Positions 1-6,278 of a DNA stretch of 13,545 bases are shown here, in pieces. The translations under genes were made by a program, and so were the position numbers. Origin of the DNA: Pseudomonadota bacterium (GTDB lineage: Bacteria; Pseudomonadota; Gammaproteobacteria; Burkholderiales; Burkholderiaceae_C); the NCBI GenBank assembly GCA_023390985.1, contig JAEWBU010000375.1, forward strand, positions 1 through 13,545. Reading direction: 5' to 3'. Numbering within the stretch: the first letter of the stretch is position 1; every line of letters starts with the position of its first letter. The notes beneath the pieces are model-generated. The model was not told the DNA's origin, ran no database searches, and worked only from the letters and a program-made list of their open reading frames with translations.

Positions 1-783
1 GTGGAGAACAAGGGCGGCGCCGCCGGGCAGATCGGCGCCGACCAGGTGGCCAAGGCGCGCGCCGACGGGCACACGCTGCTGATGGGCAACATCGGCACGC
101 AGGCGATCAATCCGTCGCTCTACCAACGGCTGCCGTACGACGCCGACAAGGCCTTCGCGCCGGTGAGCCTGGTGGCCGAGCTGCCGCTGGCCCTGATGGT
201 CAATCCGGCCGTGCCGGCGACCAGCGTGCGCGAGTTCATCGCGCTGGCCAAGGCGCAGCCCGGCAAGCTGAGCTACAGCAGCTCCGGCGCCGGCGGCGGA
301 CCGCACCTGGCGGCCGAGATGTTCAAGGACGCGACCGGCACCTACATCCTGCACGTCCCGTACCGGGGCGGCGGTCCCGCCGTGGCGGACCTGCTCGCCG
401 GCCACGTGCAGCTGTCGTTCCTGACGGTGTTCGAGGCCAGCGGCCACATCAAGGCCGGCAAGCTGCGCGCCCTGGCGGTCACCAGCGACAAGCGCGTGGG
501 CGCCCTGCCCGACGTGCCCACGCTGGCCGAAGCGGCCCTGCCCGGCTTCAACAGCATCTCCTGGATCGGCCTGCTCGCGCCCGCGGGCACGCCGAAGGAC
601 GTGGTCGAGAAAATCTCCACCGATGTCCGCGCGGTGATCGCGGTGGACGACGTGAAGTCGCGGTTCGCCGGCCTCGGGGCCGTTCCGGCAGGCAGCTCGC
701 CCGCCGAATTCGCCAAGCTCATCGACAACGATCGCAAGCGCTACGCGCAGATCATCCGGGATCGCAAGATCACGGCGCAGTAA
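1..783 (+). CDS. Bug-family tripartite tricarboxylate transporter (TTT) substrate-binding protein, 5'-truncated by the window
   Basis: This is the C-terminal 260 residues of a periplasmic Bug (TctC-like) solute receptor, which captures a small organic acid or similar ligand. The first residues (ENKGGAAGQIGADQVAKA) match the family segment that normally lies about 65-70 residues in. Full receptors are about 320 aa, so the signal peptide and first lobe lie upstream of the window, and the GTG at base 1 is an internal valine codon. Family hallmarks seen are ADGHTLL, the VPYRGGGPAVADLLAG segment, DVPTLAEAALPGF and LLAPAGTP. The stop TAA is 8 nt before the next start, so the two genes are probably co-transcribed. 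The ligand cannot be read from sequence: Bug receptors bind diverse carboxylates, amides and aromatic acids. It is clearly diverged from the second Bug protein at 1784, so this is not a recent duplication. Confidence 0.93.
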   Translation: MENKGGAAGQIGADQVAKARADGHTLLMGNIGTQAINPSLYQRLPYDADKAFAPVSLVAELPLALMVNPAVPATSVREFIALAKAQPGKLSYSSSGAGGGPHLAAEMFKDATGTYILHVPYRGGGPAVADLLAGHVQLSFLTVFEASGHIKAGKLRALAVTSDKRVGALPDVPTLAEAALPGFNSISWIGLLAPAGTPKDVVEKISTDVRAVIAVDDVKSRFAGLGAVPAGSSPAEFAKLIDNDRKRYAQIIRDRKITAQ

Positions 784-791
784 GGACTCCC

Positions 792-1754
792 ATGCGACAA
801 GCCCTGCTGGCGGCGGCGCCGCTGCTCCCCATGCTGGAGAGCGCCCTGCGCGAAGAGTTCGAGCTGACGCAACTGCCCGCGGGCGAAGAGCGTGGCGCGT
901 TCCTGGTGCAACACGGCTCGCGCTTCCAGGGGCTGGTCACCTCCGCCACGATCGGCGCCGACGCAGCGCTGATCGACCGCCTGCCGGCGCTCCAGGTGAT
1001 TTCCAGCTTCGGCGTCGGCCTCGATCGCCTGGACCTGCGGAAAGCCGCGAGCCGGAACATCCCCGTCGGCTACACGCCCGACCTGCTGAGCGACTGCGTT
1101 GCCGACATGGCGTTCGGGCTGCTGCTGGACGTGGCGCGCCGCGTCAGCCAGGGCGACCGCTTCGTGCGCGCCGGCCGCTGGAAGGACGTGCCGGGCACGC
1201 CGCCGCCCTCGATGTTCCCGCTCGGGCGCCGCGTCAGCGGAACGCGCCTGGGCATCGTCGGCCTGGGGCGCATCGGCCGCACCGTGGCCAGGCGCGCGAG
1301 CGGCTTCGACATGGACGTGCGCTACACCAACCGCAACCCGGTGCAGGACGTGCCCTGGACCTGGGAGAAGGACCTCGCCGCGCTGGCGCGCTGGGCCGAC
1401 TTCCTCGTCGTCTGCGCAGCCGGCGGGCCGGAGACGCGCCACCTCGTCGACGAACGCGTGCTCGAAGCGCTCGGCGCCAAGGGGTTCCTCGTGAACATCG
1501 CCCGCGGCACCGTGGTCGATGAAGCCGCCCTGGTGCGCGCGCTGCGCGAAGGCCGCATCGCCGGCGCCGGGCTCGACGTGTTCGAGCGCGAGCCGCAGGT
1601 GCCGGCCGAGCTGTTCACGCTCGACAACGTGGTGCTGTCGCCCCACCTGTCCAGCGCGACGGTGCAGACCCGCGAAGCGATGGCGACGCGCGTGCTGGAA
1701 AACCTGAGAAGCTTCTTCGCGACCGGCACCCTGCTGTCGCCGGCGCCGCTATAA
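792..1754 (+). CDS. D-2-hydroxyacid dehydrogenase (glyoxylate/hydroxypyruvate reductase-like)
   Basis: Cytosolic NAD(P)-dependent dehydrogenase of 320 aa, the usual family length, interconverting 2-keto acids and D-2-hydroxy acids. The Rossmann loop GLGRIG is at residues 157-162. The catalytic triad is visible: Arg238 in NIARGT, Glu267 in LDVFEREP and His285 in SPHLSS. After the second strand of the nucleotide fold the sequence reads YTNRNP, with Asn/Arg where NAD-specific members carry Asp. This resembles NADPH-dependent hydroxypyruvate/glyoxylate reductases, so NADPH preference is inferred. The ATG at 792 is preceded by AAGGA at 782-786, overlapping the upstream stop. It is sandwiched between two Bug receptors (gaps of 8 and 29 nt), suggesting it acts on a hydroxy or keto acid that one of them helps import. 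Family assignment is firm; the substrate is unknown. Confidence 0.93.
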   Translation: MRQALLAAAPLLPMLESALREEFELTQLPAGEERGAFLVQHGSRFQGLVTSATIGADAALIDRLPALQVISSFGVGLDRLDLRKAASRNIPVGYTPDLLSDCVADMAFGLLLDVARRVSQGDRFVRAGRWKDVPGTPPPSMFPLGRRVSGTRLGIVGLGRIGRTVARRASGFDMDVRYTNRNPVQDVPWTWEKDLAALARWADFLVVCAAGGPETRHLVDERVLEALGAKGFLVNIARGTVVDEAALVRALREGRIAGAGLDVFEREPQVPAELFTLDNVVLSPHLSSATVQTREAMATRVLENLRSFFATGTLLSPAPL

Positions 1755-1768
1755 ACCGATCACCGACT

Positions 1769-1774
1769 AGGAGA
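1769..1774 (+). promoter_or_regulatory. Ribosome binding site of the second Bug receptor gene
   Basis: AGGAGA lies 9 nt before the ATG at 1784, in the 29-nt gap after the dehydrogenase stop. It supports that ATG as the start and gives a complete signal peptide. Confidence 0.75.
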
Positions 1775-1783
1775 CAAACCCCC

Positions 1784-2752
1784 ATGACCCTGACCCGCCG
1801 CCACGTCCTGGCAGCCACCGCCGCCGCCCTCGCCGCCCCCGCCGTCATCGCGCAGCAGGCCTGGCCTTCGAAGACCATCCGCATCGTCGTGCCCTACCCG
1901 CCCGGCGGCTCGTCGGACATCATCGCCCGCGCCCTCCAGCCGCTGCTGCAGGACGCGCTCAAGCAGTCGGTGATCGTGGAGAACAAGGCCGGCGCCAACG
2001 GCAACCTCGGCACCGATTTCGTGGCCAAGTCGGCGGCGGATGGCCACACCTTCGTGCTGTGCGACGTGGGCGCGCTCGCCATCACGCCCTCGGTCTACAC
2101 CAGGCTGCCCTTCGATCCCTCCAAGGACCTGCGCGGCGTGACCATGCTGGCCTACTCGCCGCACCTGCTGGTGGTGCATCCGTCGGTGCCGGCCAACAAC
2201 CTCAAGGAACTGGTCGCGCTCTCGAAGCAGAAGGACCTCAACTTCGCGGTGACGGCCACCGGCAGCGCACCGCACCTGGCCGGCGTGGCGCTGCAGCGCG
2301 CGGTGGACGCGCGCTGGGCGTACGTGCCCTACAAGGGCGGCATCCAGGCGATCCAGGACACGGTGGGCGGCCAGACCCAGATCCTGATGAACGGCATGCT
2401 CGCCACCCTGCCCCATGTGCAGAGCGGCAAGCTCAAGCTGCTGGGTGTGTCCAAGCGCACCCGCATGCCGCTGATCGGCGACACGCCGACGCTGGCGGAA
2501 CAGGGCGCGCCCGGTTTCGAGTCGGGCACCTGGCAGGGCGTGCTGGTGCCCAAGGCCACGCCGGATGCGGTCGTGCAGAAGCTCAACACCGCGCTGGTGA
2601 GCGCCATCCGCAGCGCGGACGTGCGGGCGCGGCTCGCGGGCCAGGGGGCCGAAGTGGTGACCATGACCCCGCAGGAGCAGGACCAGTTCTTCGCCCAGGA
2701 GCGCAAGCGCTGGGCGCAGGTGGTCAACGACGCCAACATCAAGCTCGACTGA
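1784..2752 (+). CDS. Bug-family TTT substrate-binding protein, complete, with Tat-like signal peptide
   Basis: Complete 322-aa periplasmic solute receptor of the Bug/TctC family. The N-terminus has a twin-arginine-like motif (TRRHVLA, residues 4-10), an Ala-rich hydrophobic stretch, and a likely signal-peptidase site after AVIA at residue 23. The mature protein starts QQAWPSKTIRIVVPYPPGGSSD, a segment typical of the family. Further hallmarks are VENKAGANGNLGTDFVAK, ADGHTF, VPYKGG, DTPTLAEQGAPGF and VLVPKATP. It follows the dehydrogenase by 29 nt with its own ribosome site, so it belongs to the same likely operon. No TctA/TctB membrane genes are nearby. Orphan Bug receptors are very common in Burkholderiales and may share transporters or act in sensing. 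The ligand is not predictable here. Downstream lie hairpin-forming sequences that may end the transcript. Confidence 0.95.
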   Translation: MTLTRRHVLAATAAALAAPAVIAQQAWPSKTIRIVVPYPPGGSSDIIARALQPLLQDALKQSVIVENKAGANGNLGTDFVAKSAADGHTFVLCDVGALAITPSVYTRLPFDPSKDLRGVTMLAYSPHLLVVHPSVPANNLKELVALSKQKDLNFAVTATGSAPHLAGVALQRAVDARWAYVPYKGGIQAIQDTVGGQTQILMNGMLATLPHVQSGKLKLLGVSKRTRMPLIGDTPTLAEQGAPGFESGTWQGVLVPKATPDAVVQKLNTALVSAIRSADVRARLAGQGAEVVTMTPQEQDQFFAQERKRWAQVVNDANIKLD

Positions 2753-2773
2753 AGCCTCGCAGCTGATCCGCGC

Positions 2774-2790
2774 CGCCGCCTGAGGCGGTG
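2774..2790 (+). terminator. Small GC hairpin after the Bug gene, weak terminator candidate
   Basis: CGCCGCC-TGA-GGCGGTG can form a 7-bp stem (one G-U pair) with a 3-nt loop, 21 nt after the stop codon. There is no T-tract, so it is at best a weak or Rho-assisted terminator. A further CCGGCC (2795-2800) / GGCCGG (2813-2818) pairing follows. Confidence 0.3.
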
Positions 2791-2841
2791 CAGCCCGGCC
2801 GTGGATGCGCTGGGCCGGACCTGTCCTACCGTGGCGTTGAT

Positions 2842-2890
2842 CGCGCGGCCATGCCCGCCGATGGCCTGTTCCGACAGGCGTGGCCGCGCG
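2842..2890. repeat. Long imperfect inverted repeat with nested hairpin
   Basis: CGCGCGGCCATGCC (2842-2855) pairs with GGCGTGGCCGCGCG (2877-2890) over 14 bp with a single G-U or mismatch position. The outer ten bases are perfect. An alternative inner hairpin, GCCTGT-TCCG-ACAGGC (2864-2879), is also perfect. The structure sits in the 178-bp gap between the Bug gene and the next gene. It could be a terminator without a T-tract, an mRNA-stabilising element or an operator. The stem is seen directly; the role is inferred. Confidence 0.5.
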
Positions 2891-2920
2891 CATTGCATAC
2901 CTTGGAAGCATCCCTTCAAC

Positions 2921-2925
2921 AGGAG
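2921..2925 (+). promoter_or_regulatory. Ribosome binding site fixing the start at 2931
   Basis: AGGAG lies 5 nt before the ATG at 2931. It favours this start over the in-frame GTG at 2880, which has no such site and would put a hydrophilic stretch ahead of the membrane segment. Confidence 0.75.
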
Positions 2926-2930
2926 CTTCC

Positions 2931-3515
2931 ATGGACACACAGATGTTGCTGGCGGTGCTGGTGATCCTTGCGCTGGTCGCCATCGCCTTCGTGCTTTACC
3001 AGCGCAAGTCCCGCAGCGACCGCCTGCGGCGCGACTTCGGGCCGGAGTACGGCCGCACCGTCGAAACCTTCGGCAGCCGCGAGAAGGCCGAGGCCGAGCT
3101 GCACGCCCGCCGCAAGCGCGTGGATAGGCTGAACATCGTGCCGCTCTCGCCCGCCGATGCGCAGCGATTCAGCCAGGCCTGGCGCTCGCTGCAGGCCCGC
3201 TTCGTGGACAACCCGCACGGCGCGCTGGCCGAGGCCGACGCCCTGGTGCGCGACCTGATGCACAAGCGCGGCTACCCGATGGCCGATTTCGAGAGCAGCG
3301 CGGCCGACATCTCGGTCAACCACCCCGGCGTGGTGGAGCACTACCGCGCCGCCCACGCCGTCGCCGAGCGCGATGCCCGCGGCGAGACCGACACCGAAGG
3401 CCTGCGCCAGGCGGTGATCCACTACCGCGCGCTGTTCGCCGAACTGCTCGAGGTCGACGAGCCGCCCGAACGCCACGACCCCCGCCACCACCCTGACATG
3501 AGGACCCAATCATGA
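2931..3515 (+). CDS. Membrane-anchored protein of unknown function, paralog of the next gene
   Basis: Protein of 194 aa with no function that I can name. Residues 5-24 (MLLAVLVILALVAIAFVLYQ) form a single N-terminal transmembrane helix. It is followed at once by a basic stretch (RKSRSDRLRR), so the rest is predicted to face the cytoplasm. A charged, probably helical segment (48-66) leads into a conserved-looking block, LSPADAQRFSQAWRSLQARFVDNP (72-95), then ALAEADALVRDLM, GYPMADFE, ISVNHPGVVEHYRAAH and a C-terminal TEGLRQAVIHYRALFAELLE (155-174). I recall similar proteins being widespread but uncharacterised in bacteria. It overlaps the next gene by 4 nt (ATGA), and the two proteins share the FVD(N/D)P...A..AD.LV...M block and the C-terminal helix. 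This points to an ancient tandem duplication and translational coupling. Confidence 0.85.
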   Translation: MDTQMLLAVLVILALVAIAFVLYQRKSRSDRLRRDFGPEYGRTVETFGSREKAEAELHARRKRVDRLNIVPLSPADAQRFSQAWRSLQARFVDNPHGALAEADALVRDLMHKRGYPMADFESSAADISVNHPGVVEHYRAAHAVAERDARGETDTEGLRQAVIHYRALFAELLEVDEPPERHDPRHHPDMRTQS

Positions 3516-4027
3516 GCCGCGAAGAACATGACCGCATCGGAACCGCCGACCTCGTCGCCGGGGCCGAGCAGCGCGAGATGCGCCCCGACGGACGCAACGA
3601 ACACCTGCGCAAGGAGCAGATGCGCGACCAGCAGATGCGCGATCCGGCGCAGCAGATGCGGGATCCGCAGATGCAGGGCGAGCGGCAGATGCCGCCGCCG
3701 CAGCAGCAGCATCAGCAGGTGCCGGCGCAGAACATGCAGACGCACGCCGCCGAGCCGCTCGCGGCCCTGTTCCCGCCGCAGGTGGCCCAGGAGTTCCGCC
3801 AGCGCTGGGACCAGGTGCAGATCGGCTTCGTCGACGACCCGCGCCGCGCGGTGCAGCAGGCCGACGAGCTGGTGGCGCACGTGATGAAGAGCCTGGCCAG
3901 CACCTTCGCCGACCAGCGCTCGCGCCTGGAGGCCGGCCTCGGCCGCGAAGGCGATCCGAACACCGAGGACCTGCGCGTGGCCTTGCGCGGCTACCGGTCG
4001 TTCTTCCAGCGTCTGCTGTCGCTTTAG
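3512..4027 (+). CDS. Soluble Gln/Met-rich protein of unknown function, paralog of the preceding membrane-anchored protein
   Basis: Protein of 171 aa with no recognised function, and no signal peptide or membrane helix. Residues 1-30 are charged. Residues 31-76 are a low-complexity linker rich in Gln, Met, Arg and Pro with three QMRD units. Residues 88-170 resemble the C-terminal region of the upstream protein: EFRQRWDQVQIGFVDDPRRAVQQADELVAHVM aligns with its RFSQAWRSLQARFVDNP...VRDLM, and NTEDLRVALRGYRSFFQRLL aligns with DTEGLRQAVIHYRALFAELL. The insert found in the upstream protein (GYPMADFE...EHYRAAH) is missing here. The ATG overlaps the upstream stop, and a GAGGA (3500-3504) site lies before it, so translation is probably coupled. 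A stress-related or envelope-associated pair is possible but unsupported. Confidence 0.85.
   Translation: MSREEHDRIGTADLVAGAEQREMRPDGRNEHLRKEQMRDQQMRDPAQQMRDPQMQGERQMPPPQQQHQQVPAQNMQTHAAEPLAALFPPQVAQEFRQRWDQVQIGFVDDPRRAVQQADELVAHVMKSLASTFADQRSRLEAGLGREGDPNTEDLRVALRGYRSFFQRLLSL
3617..3691 (+). repeat. In-frame QMRD micro-repeat inside the soluble paralog
   Basis: Near-identical 12-base units begin at 3617, 3632 and 3653 (CAGATGCGCGAC, CAGATGCGCGAT, CAGATGCGGGAT), followed by degenerate CAGATG copies at 3668 and 3686. They encode QMRD units separated by Gln/Pro spacers. The copy number could vary between strains by slippage, which is inference. Confidence 0.75.
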
Positions 4028-4036
4028 CCAACACGT

Positions 4037-4122
4037 CGTCGTTCCCGCTAAGGCGGGAACCCAGTGCGTCCGCTTTCGCGGGCTGCCGGAAGCGCTGGAT
4101 CCCCGCCTCCGCGGGGGTGACG
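4037..4122. repeat. Composite palindromic intergenic repeat (REP/BIME-like)
   Basis: The outer arms 4037-4064 and 4095-4122 are inverted copies agreeing at 21 of 28 positions. Each arm itself folds: GTTCCCGC-TAAG-GCGGGAAC (4041-4060, 8-bp stem) and an 8-bp stem at 4099-4118 around CCCCGC-CTCC-GCGGGG. A small CCGC-TTTC-GCGG hairpin (4070-4081) lies between them. The pattern TTCCCGC...GCGGGAAnCCAG ... CTGGATnCCCGCC...GCGGG...TGACG matches the well-known class of 'ATTCCCGC...GCGGGAAT' dispersed repeats of proteobacteria. When such repeats are read as protein they give spurious HWVPA(F/L)AGT peptides, and that peptide is present on the opposite strand here. It lies 10 nt after the stop of the upstream gene and may stabilise or terminate its mRNA. 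Confidence 0.8.
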
Positions 4123-4156
4123 ATGACGGTGCGGCGACGACGTAGCATCGCGGGCC

Positions 4157-5299
4157 ATGGACCCGCACGCCGATTTCGATTTCATCGTGGTGGGCGCCGG
4201 CATCGCCGGCGCCTCCGTCGCGTTCTGGCTGGCACCGCACGGCCGCGTCGGGGTGCTCGAGCGCGAGTCGCAACCCGGCTACCACTCCACCGGCCGCTCG
4301 GCGGCCCTGTTCATGGAGAGCTACGGCACGCCCCAGGTGCGCGCGCTCACGCTCGCCAGCCGCGCCTTCCTGGAATCGCCGCCCGCGGGCTTCACCGAGC
4401 ACCCCGTGCTCTCGCCGCGCGGCGCGATGATGGTCGCGACGCACGGCCAGGAAGCGGAACTCCAGGCGCACTGGGACGTGCTGCGGCCGCTCTCGCCGCG
4501 CGGCCGGCTGCTCACGCCCGCCGAGGCCTGCGAGCTGACGCCGGTGCTGCGTCGCGACAAGGTGCTGGGCGGCGTGCACGAGCCCGACGCCGTCGACATG
4601 GACGTGCACGCCATCCACCAGGGCTACCTGCGCGGCGTGCGGCGATCGGGCGGCCGGATCGTCACCGATGCCGAAGTGCGCGCGCTGCGCCATGACGGCG
4701 AGGCTTGGAGCGTGGAGACCGCGGCAGGCGTGTTCCGCGCGCCGGTGGTGGTCAACGCGGCAGGCGCGTGGGCCGACGTCATCGGCTGGCTCGCGGGTGC
4801 GCAACCTCTGGGCCTGGAGCCGCGCCGCCGCTCGGCCTTCATCTTCGCGCCGCCGCCCGGCCTGGACGTCTCGCGCTGGCCGCTCACCTGCGGCGTCGCC
4901 GAGGACTGGTACTTCAAGCCCGACGCCGGGATGCTGCTCGGCTCGCCGGCCAACGTGGACCCGGTGGCGCCGCACGACGTGCAGCCCGAGGAGCTGGACA
5001 TCGCGATCGCGATCGACCGCATCCAGGCCATGACCACGCTGGAGATCCGCCGCCCCACGCGCACCTGGGCGGGTCTGCGATCGTTCGTGCCGGACGGCGA
5101 CCTGGTCGGCGGCTGGGATCCGCGCGCGCCCTCGTTCTTCCAGGTGGCCGCACAGGGCGGCTACGGCATCCAGACCTCGCCGGCGATGGGCGAGGCCTGC
5201 GCCGCGCTCGTGCGCGGCGGGCCGCTGCCGGCGCGCATCGCCGGCTTCGGCCTGACCGAGGCGATGCTCTCGCCCCGGCGGCTGGTCACGACGCGGTGA
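4157..5299 (+). CDS. FAD-dependent D-amino-acid dehydrogenase-like oxidoreductase (DAO family, D-arginine dehydrogenase DauA-like)
   Basis: Protein of 380 aa, full length for the DAO family. An N-terminal FAD-binding Rossmann fold GAGIAG is at 13-18, followed by the acidic strand end VLERE (33-37). Residues 39-50 (QPGYHSTGRSAA), RRRSAFIFAPPPG (223-235), KPDAGMLLGSPAN (254-266), TWAGLRSF (303-310) and QGGYGIQTS (333-341) closely match Pseudomonas aeruginosa DauA as I remember it. Carboxylate-binding residues equivalent to DauA Arg222, Tyr249 and Arg305 are present as Arg225, Tyr252 and Arg308. The DauA residues Glu87 (side-chain recognition) and His48 (active-site lid) correspond here to Ala90 and Leu51. 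It therefore probably oxidises a D-amino acid or N-substituted amine other than D-arginine. The start is the first ATG in frame; its ribosome site is poor. Its 3' end overlaps the convergent phosphoesterase by 14 bp. Confidence 0.9.
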   Translation: MDPHADFDFIVVGAGIAGASVAFWLAPHGRVGVLERESQPGYHSTGRSAALFMESYGTPQVRALTLASRAFLESPPAGFTEHPVLSPRGAMMVATHGQEAELQAHWDVLRPLSPRGRLLTPAEACELTPVLRRDKVLGGVHEPDAVDMDVHAIHQGYLRGVRRSGGRIVTDAEVRALRHDGEAWSVETAAGVFRAPVVVNAAGAWADVIGWLAGAQPLGLEPRRRSAFIFAPPPGLDVSRWPLTCGVAEDWYFKPDAGMLLGSPANVDPVAPHDVQPEELDIAIAIDRIQAMTTLEIRRPTRTWAGLRSFVPDGDLVGGWDPRAPSFFQVAAQGGYGIQTSPAMGEACAALVRGGPLPARIAGFGLTEAMLSPRRLVTTR

Positions 5300-6074
5300 T
5301 GGTGTCGGCGACGTCCGCTTCGGCGGCCGGTTCGCGCGGCAGTTCGTACAGCCAGAACGGCGCCAGGTCCGGGCGCTTGCGCAGCAGCAGCGGCCGCGCC
5401 ACGTTGTAGACCGGCACGCCGTTGATGGTGCGGCCCTCCGGCGTGCCGCGGTGCGCGTGGCCGTGGAAGACCGCGTCGACCGGATAGCGCAGCAGCGGGT
5501 CTTCCAGCCGGCTGCTTCCGAGGAACGGATAGATCTCCGCCGGCTCCCCCTGCACGGTGCTGGCCACCGGCGAGTAGTGCAGCAGCGCGATGCGGCGCGA
5601 GGTGCGCAGCTTGGCGAGCGCGGCCTCCAGCTTCATCGCCTCGTTCAGCGCCTCCTTCACGAACAGCTTGATCATCGGTTCGCCCCACGCGCCCAGCGAG
5701 CCGCGCCCGAAGCCGCCGGCGAAGCCCTTGGTGCCCGCGATGCCCACGCCCTCGATCTCGCAGGCCTCGCCATCGAGCACGCGCACGCCGGCCTCGGTGA
5801 GGATCTCGCACACCTTCTCCGGCGTGCCGCTCTCGTAGTCGTGGTTGCCCAGCACCGCCACGATCGGGACCGTGACGCCGCTCAGCTCGTCGGCGAGCAC
5901 GCTGGCCTCTTCGGCCGTGCCGTAGTCGGTGAGGTCGCCGCACAGCAGCAGGGCGTCGGCGGCCTCGGAGGCCTGGGTGAAGAAATCGCGCAGCTGGCCG
6001 GCGGAGTCCTTGCGGACATGGACGTCGCCGACGGCGGCGAAGCGGATGGTGCTGGCGGATTTGGGCTTGGGCAT
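5286..6074 (-). CDS. Calcineurin-like metallophosphoesterase
   Basis: Cytosolic protein of 262 aa that probably hydrolyses a phosphomonoester or phosphodiester using a two-metal centre. All signature motifs are visible in order: GDVH (16-19), GDLTD (46-50), GNHD (76-79), the isolated histidine in LLHYSP (His166), and HGHAH (204-208). No signal peptide or membrane helix is present. It follows the general pattern of the YfcE/cAMP-phosphodiesterase-like superfamily, but the substrate cannot be chosen between nucleotides, nucleic acid ends or phosphoproteins. The start at 6074 is the ATG just ahead of MPKPKSASTIRF; its ribosome site is weak. It is transcribed away from the nucleotidyltransferase gene across a 204-bp gap, and its tail overlaps the oxidoreductase tail. 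Confidence 0.93.
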   Translation of the reverse strand: MPKPKSASTIRFAAVGDVHVRKDSAGQLRDFFTQASEAADALLLCGDLTDYGTAEEASVLADELSGVTVPIVAVLGNHDYESGTPEKVCEILTEAGVRVLDGEACEIEGVGIAGTKGFAGGFGRGSLGAWGEPMIKLFVKEALNEAMKLEAALAKLRTSRRIALLHYSPVASTVQGEPAEIYPFLGSSRLEDPLLRYPVDAVFHGHAHRGTPEGRTINGVPVYNVARPLLLRKRPDLAPFWLYELPREPAAEADVADTITAS

Positions 6075-6100
6075 GAAAGGCGTTCTTGTTCAGGCAAGGC

Positions 6101-6176
6101 CTGTAGGCGAATCCGGACATGCTGCCGCGCCAAGCCGCACCGGGCCATGTCCATCCGCCGTCGGGCTCTGTAGGCG
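6101..6176. other. Divergent intergenic region with paired short repeats
   Basis: The 204-bp gap between the divergent phosphoesterase and nucleotidyltransferase genes contains a 9-base direct repeat CTGTAGGCG (6101-6109 and 6168-6176). These flank an inverted pair GGACATG (6115-6121) / CATGTCC (6146-6152). This could be a regulator site or a degraded repeat element; no clear -35/-10 pair stands out. Confidence 0.3.
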
Positions 6177-6270
6177 CAGGCCGACGCTTGATGGTGCTGC
6201 CCGGCGGGTGGCGCCCCACGGCCCGGCGGTTACGCTGACTTGAATCTCGCCGGATTCACCGGGGAACACT

Positions 6271-6274
6271 GGAG
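6271..6274 (+). promoter_or_regulatory. Ribosome binding site supporting the nucleotidyltransferase start at 6279
   Basis: GGAG lies 4 nt before the ATG at 6279. The in-frame TTG at 6240 would add 13 residues and has no comparable site. Confidence 0.5.
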
Positions 6275-6278
6275 TCGC

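Noticed and set aside
1..3. GTG at base 1 as a true start of the first Bug protein
   Set aside because: The downstream sequence begins in mid-domain (ENKGGAAGQIG), which lies about 65-70 residues into the family, so the codon is internal and the gene is truncated by the window.
741..1646. A 301-codon minus-strand frame over the dehydrogenase
   Set aside because: Antisense shadow; the plus-strand protein has the GLGRIG loop and the full Arg/Glu/His catalytic set.
2865..2878. CTGT-TCCG-ACAG as a LexA (SOS) box
   Set aside because: The half-sites are separated by 4 bases instead of the 8 expected for the CTGT-N8-ACAG proteobacterial box; it is better read as the inner hairpin of the larger repeat.
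1760..2983. A 407-codon minus-strand frame over the second Bug gene
   Set aside because: Antisense shadow of a protein with a signal peptide and full Bug motifs; the composition is typical of GC-rich antisense frames.
3422..4975. A 517-codon minus-strand frame crossing two unknown genes, the palindromic repeat and the FAD oxidoreductase
   Set aside because: It contains the spurious THWVPALAGTT peptide produced by the repeat and has no domain signal; the plus-strand genes explain the region.
6240..6278. TTG start 13 codons upstream of the nucleotidyltransferase ATG
   Set aside because: No ribosome site, a rare start codon, and a better placed GGAG before the ATG at 6279.
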